A DNA stretch of 64,000 nt, taken from Isoetes taiwanensis (Eukaryota > Streptophyta > Lycopodiopsida > Isoetales > Isoetaceae). Numbering within the stretch: position 1 is the first letter of the stretch; each line of letters begins with the position of its first letter. The notes beneath the pieces are model-generated. The model did not search any database. It was not told the DNA's origin and saw only the letters and a list, made by a program, of their open reading frames with translations. Shown here one piece after another: positions 47,519 through 60,069 of the stretch. The translations under genes were made by a program, and so were the position numbers. The stretch covers positions 13,562,386-13,626,385 of the forward strand of contig JAJEKV010000003.1 of assembly GCA_021234155.1 (NCBI GenBank), read 5' to 3'.

Positions 47519-49329
47519 GGAAGTTTGGATAAGCGATTGCTAGCTTTGCGGTGTTCAAGTTGAAGTTTGGTTTTGAAACAATCTCAATGTTAATCGCTTT
47601 CTGTCAGGTAAATTTTGAGTATGATCTGCAATTTTGTGAATATATGCAGGTCTCTCTAAGTTATTGAATATGTAAACTGCATGTTGAATATGTGACAGGT
47701 CTGCAATTTTTTGAATGTGACCATGTCTGTAACCACTTGAATATATGAACTTTGTGCTTCTTTAAAATTTTTGTATATTTTTTTTCTTCATTGGTTCAGT
47801 TCTCTTGTTTATGCAAAGTGTTTTGTACCTGTAACCAATTCTTACAATTCAAACGATATTCTGCAATACCACAGAAGAATTAAAACAATTCAAATGATAT
47901 TCACACAATTCAATTGATATTCTGCAATACCACATGCATACAACTCAAATTCTATTTGCCCTTTCCCATAGTTTATGGCTTGCACACAATCTTAAAGATC
48001 ATCAGAGACCATTCCAAGTGATTATACCACTAAAGAAAATTTGAACACTCTGTTGCAAATCTTAGCTCACTGCCCGGGTCATTGACCAATTTTTGACCTG
48101 GTCAATGACGATCTTTTGAAATAGCTAAGTGCATCTGACTTGAGAGAAAGTTTTATATCTACTTAAGTACATCTCTCAAGCATATAAACCAGCTGGATTC
48201 AACCACGAAAATACATTAAGACCTGCTAGCATTTGGCATTTGAAGTACACGTCTTTTTCTCGGAATTGGGAAACCGATTGCAAACCGTATAATGAGCTTC
48301 ATTCTTGCAAGATCAAGGTATAGATTGGTTGCCATGTGCAACCCGGAGGTCCCGCACCAACTCAATTGAGGGATTACCAGGATCTGCAACCAAATCTTAC
48401 ATTTCAAAATAAACCTGCAACTAGTTCTTACTATTCAAACTAGATTCTGCAATAGCAAAAAAAGAATGAAACTTTTCTTTATTACTTGAATATGAATGTT
48501 ACAATTGAATACAGTTTGGTTAGCACTAGCAATGCTTGTATGCTAGTAAAGAATTCATTTGGTTCCATTTCTCATTGAAGAGCTTCCTGCGAGCTCATCC
48601 TCATCTACTAAGCTATCTCGCATAAAGACTACTCTTGTGCTCCAAAACTTCGATCTAAAAGATGATCATGAACATCCTTTGGAAGTTTGTATATGTTTTC
48701 ACTTACAGGCACCATATCAAAGCAACACGACATGACCAAGTGGCTGTATGCATTGCACTCTGGTGCATCTTCAAGCAATTCAAATTCACTACCTCCTAAA
48801 AACTTATAATACTTACCCCGAGAGGACCACTTCTCTTCTAGCAAATTTAGCACCCCATGCATCTTTAAAGGCCCTCTCTACAATGTGTTTAGGCTTAGTG
48901 CATTTGATGATGTAGAAGTCTACTGTTCCTTGTTGTTGGCCTCGGATGGTACTGCAAAATTATCCCCAACATCAACTACATCGAAACCCATTCATGATCC
49001 CCTTCATAGATAGGACCTCGTAATGTTTCCAGCTGCCTTCAAAGACTGAATTAGTTCGAATAAACCCAAGATCCTATTCGCTTTTGTTTATGCACTTCCC
49101 AAACTTTCCCTTACCAACAATTAATTAATGTATAAATCAAATCCATATGAGCAACCCGAGTAGGGTCATTGGAATGCACAGTCTGATACAATGCAACTTT
49201 CTCGGAACTCATTAATGTCTTACAATCATGATCGGCCACTTCTATCAACCTCATTGATAGCTATCTCCCAAAAATATCTGCAAAAGGAATCATGTAAAAT
49301 AACATGCAATGCAAACAACATGTAAAACC
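47519..49329 (-). other. transposon interior, possible 3' transposase exons
   Basis: This lies between the two convergent genes. On the - strand, 48629-48862 and 48216-48407 are open and contain NLLEEKWSSRGKYYKFLGGS and NLYLDLARMKLIIRF, which could be C-terminal transposase exons or a separate short product. The rest is AT-rich and empty. Confidence 0.35.
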
Positions 49330-51542
49330 TGAACTACTGTGTACCTGCAAGGATGATCTCCTTCATTGTCACAATCTGACTTAAAATGTGCTCTGCAAAA
49401 CACAACTCGCATCATGTGCATTCCTTAGTGGTACTGAATTCCTCTTCAACATCTCATGTGTGAGGGCTCTTTTATTACAAAGACCAACACCATCATGCTC
49501 ACACTGCAAGGATTGATTACAGAATTTTAAAGAAATGCCAATTAAAAAAGAACCAATAGACTAAAATAAAAGTAATTACCTTTGCCATGATATGATGCAA
49601 AGAAATTCCAGTGTATTGGTTTTCCAGTGCTTTGAAAGAACCTGCCTAGGAAGTAGAACATCCTTGCTCCTTTAAATTGATGGGAACATCCATCAGACCA
49701 CATGACATGATTCTTGTAATGGACACCCTTGTCAGCAAGGAAAACTACATGTTTTTGCAAACAATGTTGAACGAAGAGTACATCATGTTCTCTATCATCA
49801 CTTATGTAAAAATGTGTTTCCTTAATGATCTTTCTATTCTGTTCTGTAGAAGGTGGAGCATGCCTATATGTGATGTGCACCAAAATGGTGCATTGGTCAT
49901 TCCTCCAATGCAAGCTTTGTATTTCTTGTTGGATTTTGAAGGTGTAGTTCTCTGCAAAGTCAATCACTGAAACTATAGTGTCCTTTGGAAAAGCTGCCAA
50001 ACACTCCCTAAACTGTTTTGCTTGCCATCTGGCTTCATAATTATGAGGGATGAATGGAATGAGGAAGGTATCAGCAAATTGGAACAACTCTGCTACTGGT
50101 GTCGTCTTGTAAACAAGCTTGTTGACAGGTTTGGGAGCTTCCTACAAAAGAAGCAAAAACATATATCAGTACCACCTTTTTGGATTTAACATTTCAAGTT
50201 ACTTGTAATACCTTCTTCTTAGCCTTCGGATCTTCTTTCTGACCTGAATTCTCATCAACAGTCTTACCAGCACCACCTTTCTTACATCACGAATTCTCAA
50301 GCTAGCCTTGCCCGCCACCACCTTTCTTCCGACCGAAGACTGTTTCTTACCCCGCAGGTCTTCTCGGTGACTCCTTTCTTCTTAACAAGTTTTTCCTTCT
50401 CACCAACCTTCTTAAGATGCTCTTCATCTATGCTCTGTCCCATTTTAACTATTGCTATAAGAATGGCAATTGGCAATACCAAACTCTATTAACATTATTT
50501 CATCATTAGAAAGCAGAATGTTACCTTGTCCTCCTCATAAACCCATTATGTTCAAAAGAAGAATTTGAGCTTTAAAAGAATATCTCATTTAAGAATAACA
50601 ATTTGAATTACCTTATCAAATGTCTTCCAATCTACTTGATGGTTCAACTTGTAATCTCTTTCTTTTGGACAAGTTGGCACTTTGTTTTTTCCACAAGCCT
50701 TGCATTTAAGCAAAACAGACAATTATGTTGATGCCACTCTTCCATTCATCCTTAGGACATACCAAAGATCTCCAAAGCTCGGAGGTTGAAGCATATGTAG
50801 CTTTAGATGCATTGCAGGTTGGTCCTATACCACATACATCACAATTGCATGTGCAATTTGGCCCATGGAGGTCCCCGATCTAATCTTACTTTGTTTATGG
50901 CCCTGTCTCACAAAGTCAACTCTCAAATGGTAGATACAAAGACAAGTCTCTCTATCTTTTACCTTCCTGACATATGGAGGCTTTAGAGCATGGAATGCTG
51001 TAAATGATATTTGAAAGTATGGATATTGCCTTTCAAATCGTTGGAAGAAAACTTGCTGCAGAAACAGCAACAACATATCAACAACCTTAAGTTGAAAATC
51101 TTAAACCTTAACAATTTGAAAACAAATTGCTTTAAAATTACCTGTGTCTCTTCAAGAAAGTGTAGTGCATGCAATATCTTCTTTCCAGAAGTTGCTTTTA
51201 TCTTGATGACATGTTTCTTACATGGGGAAACTCTTGTATTGTGTCTCCAAAAATCCACCACTAGTTTTCTCTCGTCATAAGAGAGTTTGTCACATCTAAT
51301 CTTATTTTTGAACATGGACCATGGACCCTCACCAAGTTCAAGATTCTACTCTTCTTCTTACAAAGCCGGTTGTTGTGACAATCTTTCTGCTTGGGGCATA
51401 GAGTTCTGGAGAAAGCTGATTTGTTAATATTGGTATTGACAGCATAAACCATGGCAGCATTTCTTGCCCTCTTAATATCTGTTTTCTTCTCATTCTTATG
51501 ATCTGCAAAAGAGTTCTTTAAATTCTCCACAATTTTCTTCAT
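49330..51542 (-). CDS. intron-containing DDE-type transposase
   Basis: Segments in order on the - strand are a Lys-rich N-terminal part (51261-51542), LSYDERKLVVDFWRHNTRVS (51142-51315) and FFQRFERQYPYFQISFTAFH (to 50830), where KDRETCLCIYHL follows. A Cys cluster comes next, first NCTCNCDVCG in a shifted frame and then CKACGKNKVPTCPKERDYKL (50600-50730). A Lys-rich linker precedes the core (49580-50143). The core has VSVIDFAENYTF (first Asp at 49959-49961), HVMWSDGCSHQFKG (second Asp at 49692-49694) and ASYHGKG. The next exon starts near 49503 with EHDGVGLCNKRAL, giving a likely catalytic Glu. Introns have GT-AG ends. I recall this layout in uncharacterised proteins of mosses, lycophytes and some animals. 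One frame break near 50880 is seen. The call of transposase rests on the D-D-E pattern and the inverted repeats. Confidence 0.72.
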
Positions 51543-52885
51543 TACAGATTCATCCTTGGAGTTAGGAACAACAAGTTCAGGTAGCCACTTTGCGCGGACT
51601 TAATTATCTCTTTCCTATCCCTACAACTTGCATTACCAAGAACCTTCTTCACCTTCATTGCAACCTTTTTTTTTAGCATTCTCTTCTTCCATGTGCTTAG
51701 ATCACCTTGGAGCAATGCTTCTTCATCTGCTGCAATTTCCCTTTCCCTCTTAAGCTCTCTCTTTTTCTCCTTAACTCAGCTCTATACCTTCTAAAAGCAT
51801 GACAATCATAGAAAAAAGAATCGAAATGAAAAAAAGTCAAAGAAACCTTCAAATCATGCAAACCTTGCTTACCTTGAAAATGAGGTTGATCATGACATTG
51901 GGTTCCTTGTGTATTATCTTGGTGACACCCTTCATAACAAGAAAGACAACAAAGATTAGCAAAAGAAAAGTTCAAAGTAAATTCAAGGAATCCATTCCTT
52001 GAAATCGACTTAAAAAGAAGGTTGCACACCTTCTTCACTTTGGACATCTTGAGTTCCCTGTTGGCGCCACCCTTCAGACTCTTGGAAATCACCTTCATGG
52101 TAAGAAGGTTGCAAATCTTCATGAAATCTGCGACTCTTCATTGTCTCCATAAGGTTGGGATTGTGACAAGAAACATTTTCTAGAATTAAAGCAAACATCA
52201 ACAAATAAGGAAAGAAATCAACAACAAATATGTAAGTTCAAAATTACCTGAATCTATAGGAATTGATGTAGCCATATGTAACCCGATCTTGTCCAAATTC
52301 TTTTCAGTTCAAAGCAAACTTATAGATTAATATGCATTTCAAATACATGAAAATGAAATGCATCATGATCCTCAATTACCATGGTAAATATCTAGCACAA
52401 ATTAAAAGCATCCCGTTCTTGAATCTGCACTTGCGGATTGCTGACAAATTGCATCAACAATTCGGGAACAACTGCCAAAAAAATTTTCAGTCTGACTCTG
52501 GAAAACTTGGAGGCTAGATAGCAGTTTTGCAACATCAAAATTAACTTGATTCTTGCACACAGATGCACGAAAAGCTTCTCTCCATTCCGCCATAGACAGA
52601 ATTGGAGAAATCTAGCAGCAAAGAAATTCATGGTAGTTATACTCTGAAGAACTTCAAAACCGCCAAATTTACTTTCAAATTGCTTGCCGAACATGGCGTC
52701 ATCACCTCGCACCAGCAGCACGGATCAACAACCCGCACGGATTGCTGAAGTGGCAATTTCCTGGGCTTCGGATCGACCAACAGAATTTGGCGCCCAGGAG
52801 GAAATGGCGGGTGAAGTGCTATGACGAGCGAAAAAAATTTCACTTGACGGGTCCAGCACCCGACCAGCACAAGCGTCGCCCACAT

Positions 52886-52922
52886 AAAAAGTTGAGTACC
52901 TTAATAAAAAACACACCCCATG
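52886..52922 (-). repeat. right terminal inverted repeat of the DNA transposon
   Basis: Read on the - strand it begins CATGGGGTGTGTTTTTT and ends CAACTTTTT, pairing with 45546-45582. Confidence 0.8.
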
Positions 52923-53640
52923 AGGATTTGTTGGCAGGCCCATTCTAATTGATCAACCATCTTGACATTGTTATAAGAGATTGGCAGCCTAATGAGTAAA
53001 GCTCCAACAATTAGATCACCAATTCCTTTCTCCATAGCTTTAAGCTGTGGAGCGGCAACTTTAATCTTTGAAATACATTCTTCAGCTGAGTTGCATTCCT
53101 TAAGCTTTGTGGTGAAAATAACAACATGCAAATTCGCTTGCCAAGAGAAATGACTCTTCTTATAAATCTTTTCCAATTGCTTCCATGCTTCTCTAGTACT
53201 ATTAGCTGCTTCCACTTGGGCAATCATCGTATCATTCAAGTATCTCATGAGTTAATTCTTGGATTCCCAATCCCTTTGCACCTATCTTAGAAGTGCTTGC
53301 TTTTCCATCTCATGCACCTTTGCAACATCAATATCTATCGGTTCATTCTTGCCTCCAAACACCGCTCTCTTGACAATCTATGCCATCGTAGAGTTTGTGG
53401 TTTAGATTCATCTCCATAGATGATGTTCCATAGCTGGTTTGCAGCAAGCTTACCCCTAACTTTAATAAACCAATAGAAAGCGTTGTGATGAGACAACTTT
53501 TCAATCTTCCCCATCTCTAATCTATCCGTGATCAGCCTCAAAGATCAGAACTGAGCTAATTCCCTTTCAATTTTGATGAATTGCTCTGATATCATCATGC
53601 ACAAAGACAATTTAGAACCGTGAAAAGCTTGATTGAGATT
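52923..53640 (-). mobile_element. Copia fossil, gag and 5' end
   Basis: The - strand encodes a Copia gag of the UBN2 type (STREAWKQLEKIYKKSHF and ECISKIKVAAPQLKAM). At 53585-53595 is a decayed primer-binding site for initiator-Met tRNA, followed by the first about 40 bases of an LTR (from 53598), which ends abruptly at the Gypsy LTR. It belongs with 44440-45545. Broken fossil. Confidence 0.75.
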
Positions 53641-56600
53641 TTGAACAACATCATAGCATCCTCAGTCAGGTTGGCTCTTGTGCACAAGCCGCATATATTG
53701 GGTATTAAGGGGTCTAGCTAAGAAACATCTCTAGTTCTAAGAGGTTTTCAGGTCTCTACCCTTCCCTTAATCCCAATACACGGAGGGAGCAGAAGGAAAG
53801 AATATAAACACCATCTAAGTATCCATCATCATCCAAAACAACATACGAAAGAGAATTTAACTATTCCATCTAGTTAAAGAAGTGTTAGCGGGGATAGAAG
53901 CTATCTAGGAACTAAGCAGTCTCTTGGCTGGAGCCATTATCACGGAAGGTCTCCATACTTTGGGTCTGTTGGCAAGAACTGGCAAAAACTAGTAGCTGCT
54001 CCTCCTCTCCTCTTCCCAATTCAAATTTCGGGCAAAAATGAGGGTAGGACCCCTATTTCTCCACCCAAATTAGCAAGTCCTACTTGGCCAATCGAGTTAG
54101 GCCAGGTGGCACTCCCCTATTGGTGCCATTTAACTAATTATATACTAATTAGCATAATTAGGTTACTTATCCCCTAATTTTATTAGCATAGCTAATAAAA
54201 TCCATTTTAAGTGAATCTAAGTTATCCCCTATTGACCCTTAAGGGTCTAATTAAATACTGGTGACGTGTCATGGTATTCATACGTATATCATATAAATAC
54301 CTGGAACGTCACATTCTCCCCCCCTTGGATTAATGATGTCCTCAGCATTAGAGTTAGTGGAGATTGAATGTACCAAAAGATAACTCAAAGATCACATATA
54401 TAGGTCATAGGACGGAAGTCCTTTAACAAACACAAGAAATAACGACAGTAATACTTAAGAGTGCAGTTGTAACACAAAATCTCAAATACAAGAGTTGGCC
54501 TCCAGGCTGAGGCCTAGCTTATTCTGCAGTATGTCAGTACGCCGTACTGGCCTGCAGAAGTAAAATACATCAGTATTCACAAATTAATTTTAAGTAGTGT
54601 GGTTGAAGGGACCACCCCTTAAAGTAAATGAAAATTATGAATGCAAGAATCCTATCATGCCTATGGCTTGCATATCATCTCGGCATAAGGAATGGCCATA
54701 TTCCTATTGTAGCCGCAGACGAATGCGTCCTACCACGAATGCCTATATGCCCAGTTCCCCACCTAAGATGCATATAACCCAATACCTAAAATGATCCCTG
54801 TCGGATCTCTCTCCTATGATCCCTGTCGGACCCATAACACAATGCTTACCGTCAGGGTTGGAGATGATCGCATCTTGAATGGTTTGACCCTGGCATTCTT
54901 TCATAAAGTCCGGGTAAGTCTTATCCAAATTTGCTTTAAGAACCCTTGTTGTGTCTTCTGTGGGTAAATGTTTCCACTTAACCAAGTATTCCAAGATTTG
55001 AGTTCGGCGGGTTTGCTTATATGCGCGATCAAGGAGAGCTTCAGGCACAATCTCCAACTAATCCTCGGTCATCCCCAGAAGTGTGGGTGTGTCAAGAACT
55101 TCTTCTGGATCAGGATTATGCTTCTTGAGAAGACTTACATGGAAAACTTTGTGGATCTTCAAATGTGTGGGTAGATCCAATCGGTAGGCCTGAGAACCTA
55201 TCCTTTCGGTTATTTGAGAAGGTCCCGCCCATCTAGGTGCAAGCATCTTATAATTTCCAATCTTAAGTTTGGCTTGCTTCACCTTGATCTTAAGCCAAAC
55301 CGAATCACCGACCTGAAATTCTCGCGGAGTCCGATGTCGATCGGCAAGACTCTTTTGCCGAGCATTTGCAGCTAGCAAATATGCTCTATCTTCCTCCACA
55401 AGTGTCTGAATATCTGTAAGCAGCTGCTGAGAAACTTCCACCTTGGAAGCTGGATTATGTCACGTGTCCGGAGTGAGGCATTAGGAGACATCTTTGAGGA
55501 CTCCTGTCTAGTGCTGTTATAGACAAACTCCACCAAATGGATGTAATCTGCCCATTGAGATTGCTTGTTCCAGACGTAGTTACATAGCATATCTTCAATT
55601 ATGCGATTGGTACATTCTGTTTGACCATCTGTCTGCGGATGATAAGTTGTGCTCATGGCAAGTTTAGTTTGAATAGTACTAAAGAAATCTTTCTAAAATG
55701 CACTAACAAACTTAGGATCCTGGTCCGATATAATGGTACGGGGCATCCCATGAAGGCGAAATACCTCCTTGGTAAACAACAAGGCGGTATCCAATGTAGT
55801 GTCTGTGATACGACATGGCAGAAAGTGTGACATCTTAGAAAGTTTGTCGACCACCACCATTATCAAAACCTCTTAAGTTGCGCGGAAGCCCCACGATGAA
55901 ATCCATGGTAATAACTTCCCATTTTGCATTGGGGACATCTAGGGGTTGCAGTTCCTCTGGAATATGCATTTGCTCAGCCTTTGTTTGTTGACGGATCTGA
56001 CATTGCTTAATGTATCTAGCAATGTGCTTCTTCATTCCTGGCCAAAAATAGCTGGAGCGGATCTTAAAATATGTCTTCATAAATCCTGCATGCCCCGCTA
56101 TAGTACTGTTATGTGTATCGTGGAGAATAAGCTTACGAACTCCTGATGTCTCGAGAACACATAACTTATCTTTATAATAAAGGAGTCCAGCTTCCTTCTT
56201 ATAATGGTGAAAAACCTCCCTTTCCTTGTCTGTTCTGACTTCCTTGGATACACTCTGCCATATCTCCTGAAATTCTGGGTCTATGGGAAGAGTTTGATGT
56301 ATCTGCTTCCCAAACTCACTAGAGAGCGTGAATATGGCATTACAATGTGTTCGAGTGACCAATGGATGTCGGGAAAGCACGTCAGCAACCACATTATGCT
56401 TGCCCGGCTTATAGGTGACCTCAAAATCATACTTCTCGAGGAATTCCATCCATCGTCTTTGTCTCGAGAGTCAAGTTGAGGTGGGGTTGTGTGAAAATGT
56501 ATTGGAGGCTTTGGTGATCAATATCCAACTGGAATCGTCTCCCAAGTAAATAATGCCTCCAAATGCGCAAGGCACGCACGACAGCAAGCAATTCTTGGTC

Positions 56601-59480
56601 ATGCGTGGGGTATCGCTGTTCCGCATCATTCATCTTCCTAGAATCATATGCAATAACCCGACCTTCTTGTATTAAGACGCCACTGGTAGCTATTTTACTA
56701 CTATCCGTGGCAACCCACTTATCCTTCTCAGGTTCTAGCAAGGTGAGGACAGGGGCCGTTATCAAAGCATCCTTCAATGACTGGAATCCGTCTTGAGCTT
56801 TGTCTTTCCAATGTGCCATCCAATCCCTAGTCTTTTCATGCTTGGTTAGGTCCATCAAGGGCGCGGCGCTTGGCAAAGTCCTTGACAAACTTGCGGTAAT
56901 AACCGGCCAAGCCTAAAAAGCTGTGAACCTCAGACACATTGGTTGGAATTGGCCAATCCTTTACTGCTTCAATCTTAGCTGGATCTGTGGCTATCCCTTC
57001 CGCAGACACAATATGTCCCAGGTAATCAACCTTGGTGGTTGCGAATCGACACTTGGAGAACTTGGCATACAGTTGGTGACGTCTGAGTTTCTGCAAGGCC
57101 AACTGAAGATGCCGCTCATGGTCCTCTAACGTCTTACTGTATATGAGGATATCATCAAAGAATATGATGACAAAATCATCAAGATTTTCACGGAAGACAG
57201 CATTCATCAGCTTCGTGAAGGTGGCCGGGGCATTGGTCAGGCCAAATGGCATTACAGTGAACTCATAATGTCCATAGCGTGTCCGAAAAGCAGGCTTGTG
57301 AATGTCATCCTGAACAAAGATCAATCTTCGTAAAATATTTAGCCCCTTGCAACTGATCCATTAGATCGTCGGCACGCGGTAAAGCATACCGATCCTTAAC
57401 AGTGTGCTTATTCAGTTGGCGATAATCTATGCACATTCTTAAGGCGCCATCCTTCTTCTTCACAGAGAGTATCGGGGCCCCAAACGGTGACACACTAGGT
57501 CGAATGAAGCCCAATCTGAGGAGCTCTTGTAACTGCTTCTTAAGTTCTGTTAAATCAGGAGTACTCATTCGATATGGAGCCTTGCTGGTAGGCTTGGTGC
57601 CTGGTTCTAAGGTAATTTCGCACTCCACACCTCTAAAGGGTGGCAAGCGATGAATTTCTTCCAGGAAACGGTCATGGTATTCCCCAAGAACAAGTGCTAT
57701 TGCTGGAGGCAAGCTATCAAGAACTTCATCTTGCTTAGATTTGGCTTCTACTGAAGCAAGTCGAATCATGCCAATAATCTGAGATTTCTTGATGGCTCCA
57801 TGCAACTGGCATAATGAGATACACTACATAATGGGAACAACCGGTTTACCTGCTATGGTCACTCGGGCTCCGTTGGCTGCATTGAAGGTAACTTCTCGCT
57901 TTTCACAATCAGTTAGCCTTTGCAGCAGCCAGGAACTCCATGCCCACAATGAGGTCATAGCGACCAATATCCATTATCTCGGCTCTTAGAGCAACGGGTG
58001 CTCCTGGCAGCTGAATGTTCAAGTTAATGCGTCGACCCCGTGTGTGGCGCACGGCCCCACAAGCCAACGTAACTGGATGTAGATTTCAAGAGAGTGAGCT
58101 GGAAAGCTTTTGCCATTCTAGGGGAGGCAAAATTGTGCGTATTGCCGGTATCCATGAGGATAATGAAGGGCTTACAGTTTACTTGGCCAATCGTGAAAAT
58201 GACATAAGGTTGATGATTGGCTTGGCCCATTTCAATAGCAGCATAAATATGAGACTCACCTTGTATATAGTCAGGCACATCCTCGTCAGCAATACTGTCT
58301 GGATGGTTTGGGTCCCCTGTACCTTCCCAATCCACTTGGGCAAGGGCGGCCTGCACAGTTTGTGTGATGTAGGGGCATTACTGCATACGATGTCCCAGGC
58401 AAAAGCACCGATAGCAAGCCTTGTCCCGATATAACTGGTCGCGAGCCTCCTTGGGAATGGCTTGGAGAATATCTTTGAAAGCTCCCGTGGCGTTGGTGAA
58501 CTTGTGGTACTGTGAAGGAGACTTTCTTCTCTGGCTTCTGATATTCAATTGAGGCAGAAGGCCCCGGACTAGGTGAACGTCCCCTGTAAGGTGCATAACC
58601 CCTATTCTGACCGAAAGAAAAGGGTCGCGGCGGCTGATACTTGGGAGCATCCTCCTCTAGGCTAAGGGCTTTAGCCTCTGCTTCTGCTATTGTTTTAGGG
58701 TCTATTGCTCGAACCATCTTCCTCGAGATAGGGGATAACCCCTCAATGTATCCCTCAACTGCTCTGTGCTCATTTATCCCTGGGACGTACAAACGCAACC
58801 TCACGAACTCATCCATGTAGGTTTGGACGGTCATGTTCCTCTGCTCTAGGCGATAAAAGGTTTGAATCTGCTGGCAATGGTACATAATGTGATTTGAAGG
58901 CCTTGGCAAAAATTTTGTAGCGGCACCTCCCTCTAGACAACCCGTGTAAGCGGGCATATCCCTTCCACCATGTGCGGGCAGACCCTGTAAGATTTGTGGT
59001 GGCAACCTTGCCAATATCCTTTTCGGTCATACCATAACATTTGCCGAATTCCTGCATCTCGTCTAACCAAGACTCGGCTTGAGAACTTCGCCAACTTACG
59101 GTTCTTCCAGATACTAGTGATGGCAGAGTCCACGGTTTTTTGATAATCCTTTTTCTTAGCTTTGGCATGGTCGGCCTTGTTCTCAGAAGAATCAGAACGA
59201 GTCAGAAGACTCAGAGGTGGTATCTGAGGATGAGCTGCTGCGTGCTCGCTTCGATCGAGTAGCTATAACTCGAGCAGGTGCTGGTGCGGGTGGCGGTGAT
59301 TGTTGGTTCGGTAGAACAGGAATCTCAGGCCCATATTCCTGTGGTGCCAAGAGTGGATTGGTTTGCAACACATATGCCCGGAGCTCAGTAAGCTGGCGCT
59401 TCATAATGGTGAGCTCATGTTCGGGTGTAAGACGGCCCGGTGGCACTGGTATCGCCCACGGAGGGGGACGTGCACCATCT
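53641..59480 (-). mobile_element. Gypsy (chromovirus) element, truncated, coding relative of the LARD
   Basis: A partial 3' LTR (53641-54313) matches the inner 700 bases of the LARD LTR and ends CGTCACA, followed by a polypurine tract. Parts on the - strand are chromodomain (ILEYLVKWKHL, about 54880-55057), integrase (55058-56330), RNase H (56430-56850), reverse transcriptase ([16 protein letters not shown] and the FFDDILIYS motif, about 56900-57600), protease (about 58060-58200) and gag with a zinc knuckle (58286-59446). This gag-protease-RT-RNase H-integrase-chromodomain order defines chromoviruses. The 5' LTR and leader are missing on the right. The coding region is broken in roughly eight places, so it is a fossil, but the 3' untranslated region (54314-54850) is shared with the LARD. 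Confidence 0.9.
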
Positions 59481-60069
59481 AAGATACAAATGAAATCGAG
59501 ATAAGCACATTATGCCAGATAATTTCAACAAGAGCATTGCGAAGAAATCACTTGATATTAAGATATACATATAGTTTGTCTTTAAAGTTTCTTCTAGCAC
59601 ATGGATATCATGGAGTCTATATTATAGACTCTCAGACCCTGGAAATACAAATTGTGTCCATGATGTTTGAGATTTTTGTTAGGGTTTTTATTAACTGCAA
59701 TAGAAGACTGCATAAGGGATGTAGAAGACGATAAAGAGAACTCTATTTTTAAAGTGGAGCAGGATGCACATGTATTTCATTTCTGTATATGCATTTGGGT
59801 AAAATACAAAGAAGGATATCTAATCTATTTCAGAATAATAGCATTCTTTAATTAGGTTGGACATGGCTCGCAAGGAGTTGTTACAATTCTGCCCACTTTA
59901 ATTATGAATGACAGGGAGTCCAGAGGTTGGTGGCATATTCCCAGTTATTACTCTAGGTAGCTAGCTATAATTTGATGTGCTCATGTTCGTGTAACACTTT
60001 CATACTTTAGGAAAGCTGGAGAAACGAGCGCAGTTTAAGGAGATCTTTCCGAATTGCAAGAACAACATA
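59481..60069. other. spacer without recognised features
   Basis: AT-rich sequence between the truncated Gypsy and the LINE. A few short frames are open, but none resembles a known family and no LTR is seen. Confidence 0.4.

Larger units (their letters stand above)
45546..52922 (-). mobile_element. 7.4-kb DNA transposon with 37-bp inverted repeats and two genes
   Basis: The element is bounded by terminal inverted repeats (45546-45582 and 52886-52922) that start CATGGGGTG and end in CAACTTTTT, matching at about 31 of 37 positions. It interrupts the gag of a Copia fossil cleanly. No target duplication is obvious unless the palindromic CATG itself is one. It carries a transposase gene on the - strand (49330-51542) and an accessory gene on the + strand (46041-47518) in convergent order. 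A GC-rich patch of GGGCTCATGATGGGCTC-type repeats lies inside the left end (45615-45725). I cannot place it in a named superfamily. Confidence 0.8.

Noticed and set aside
49677-49970. 97-codon + strand frame over the transposase core
   Set aside because: It is the antisense shadow of the exon that carries the DFAENY and SDG motifs.
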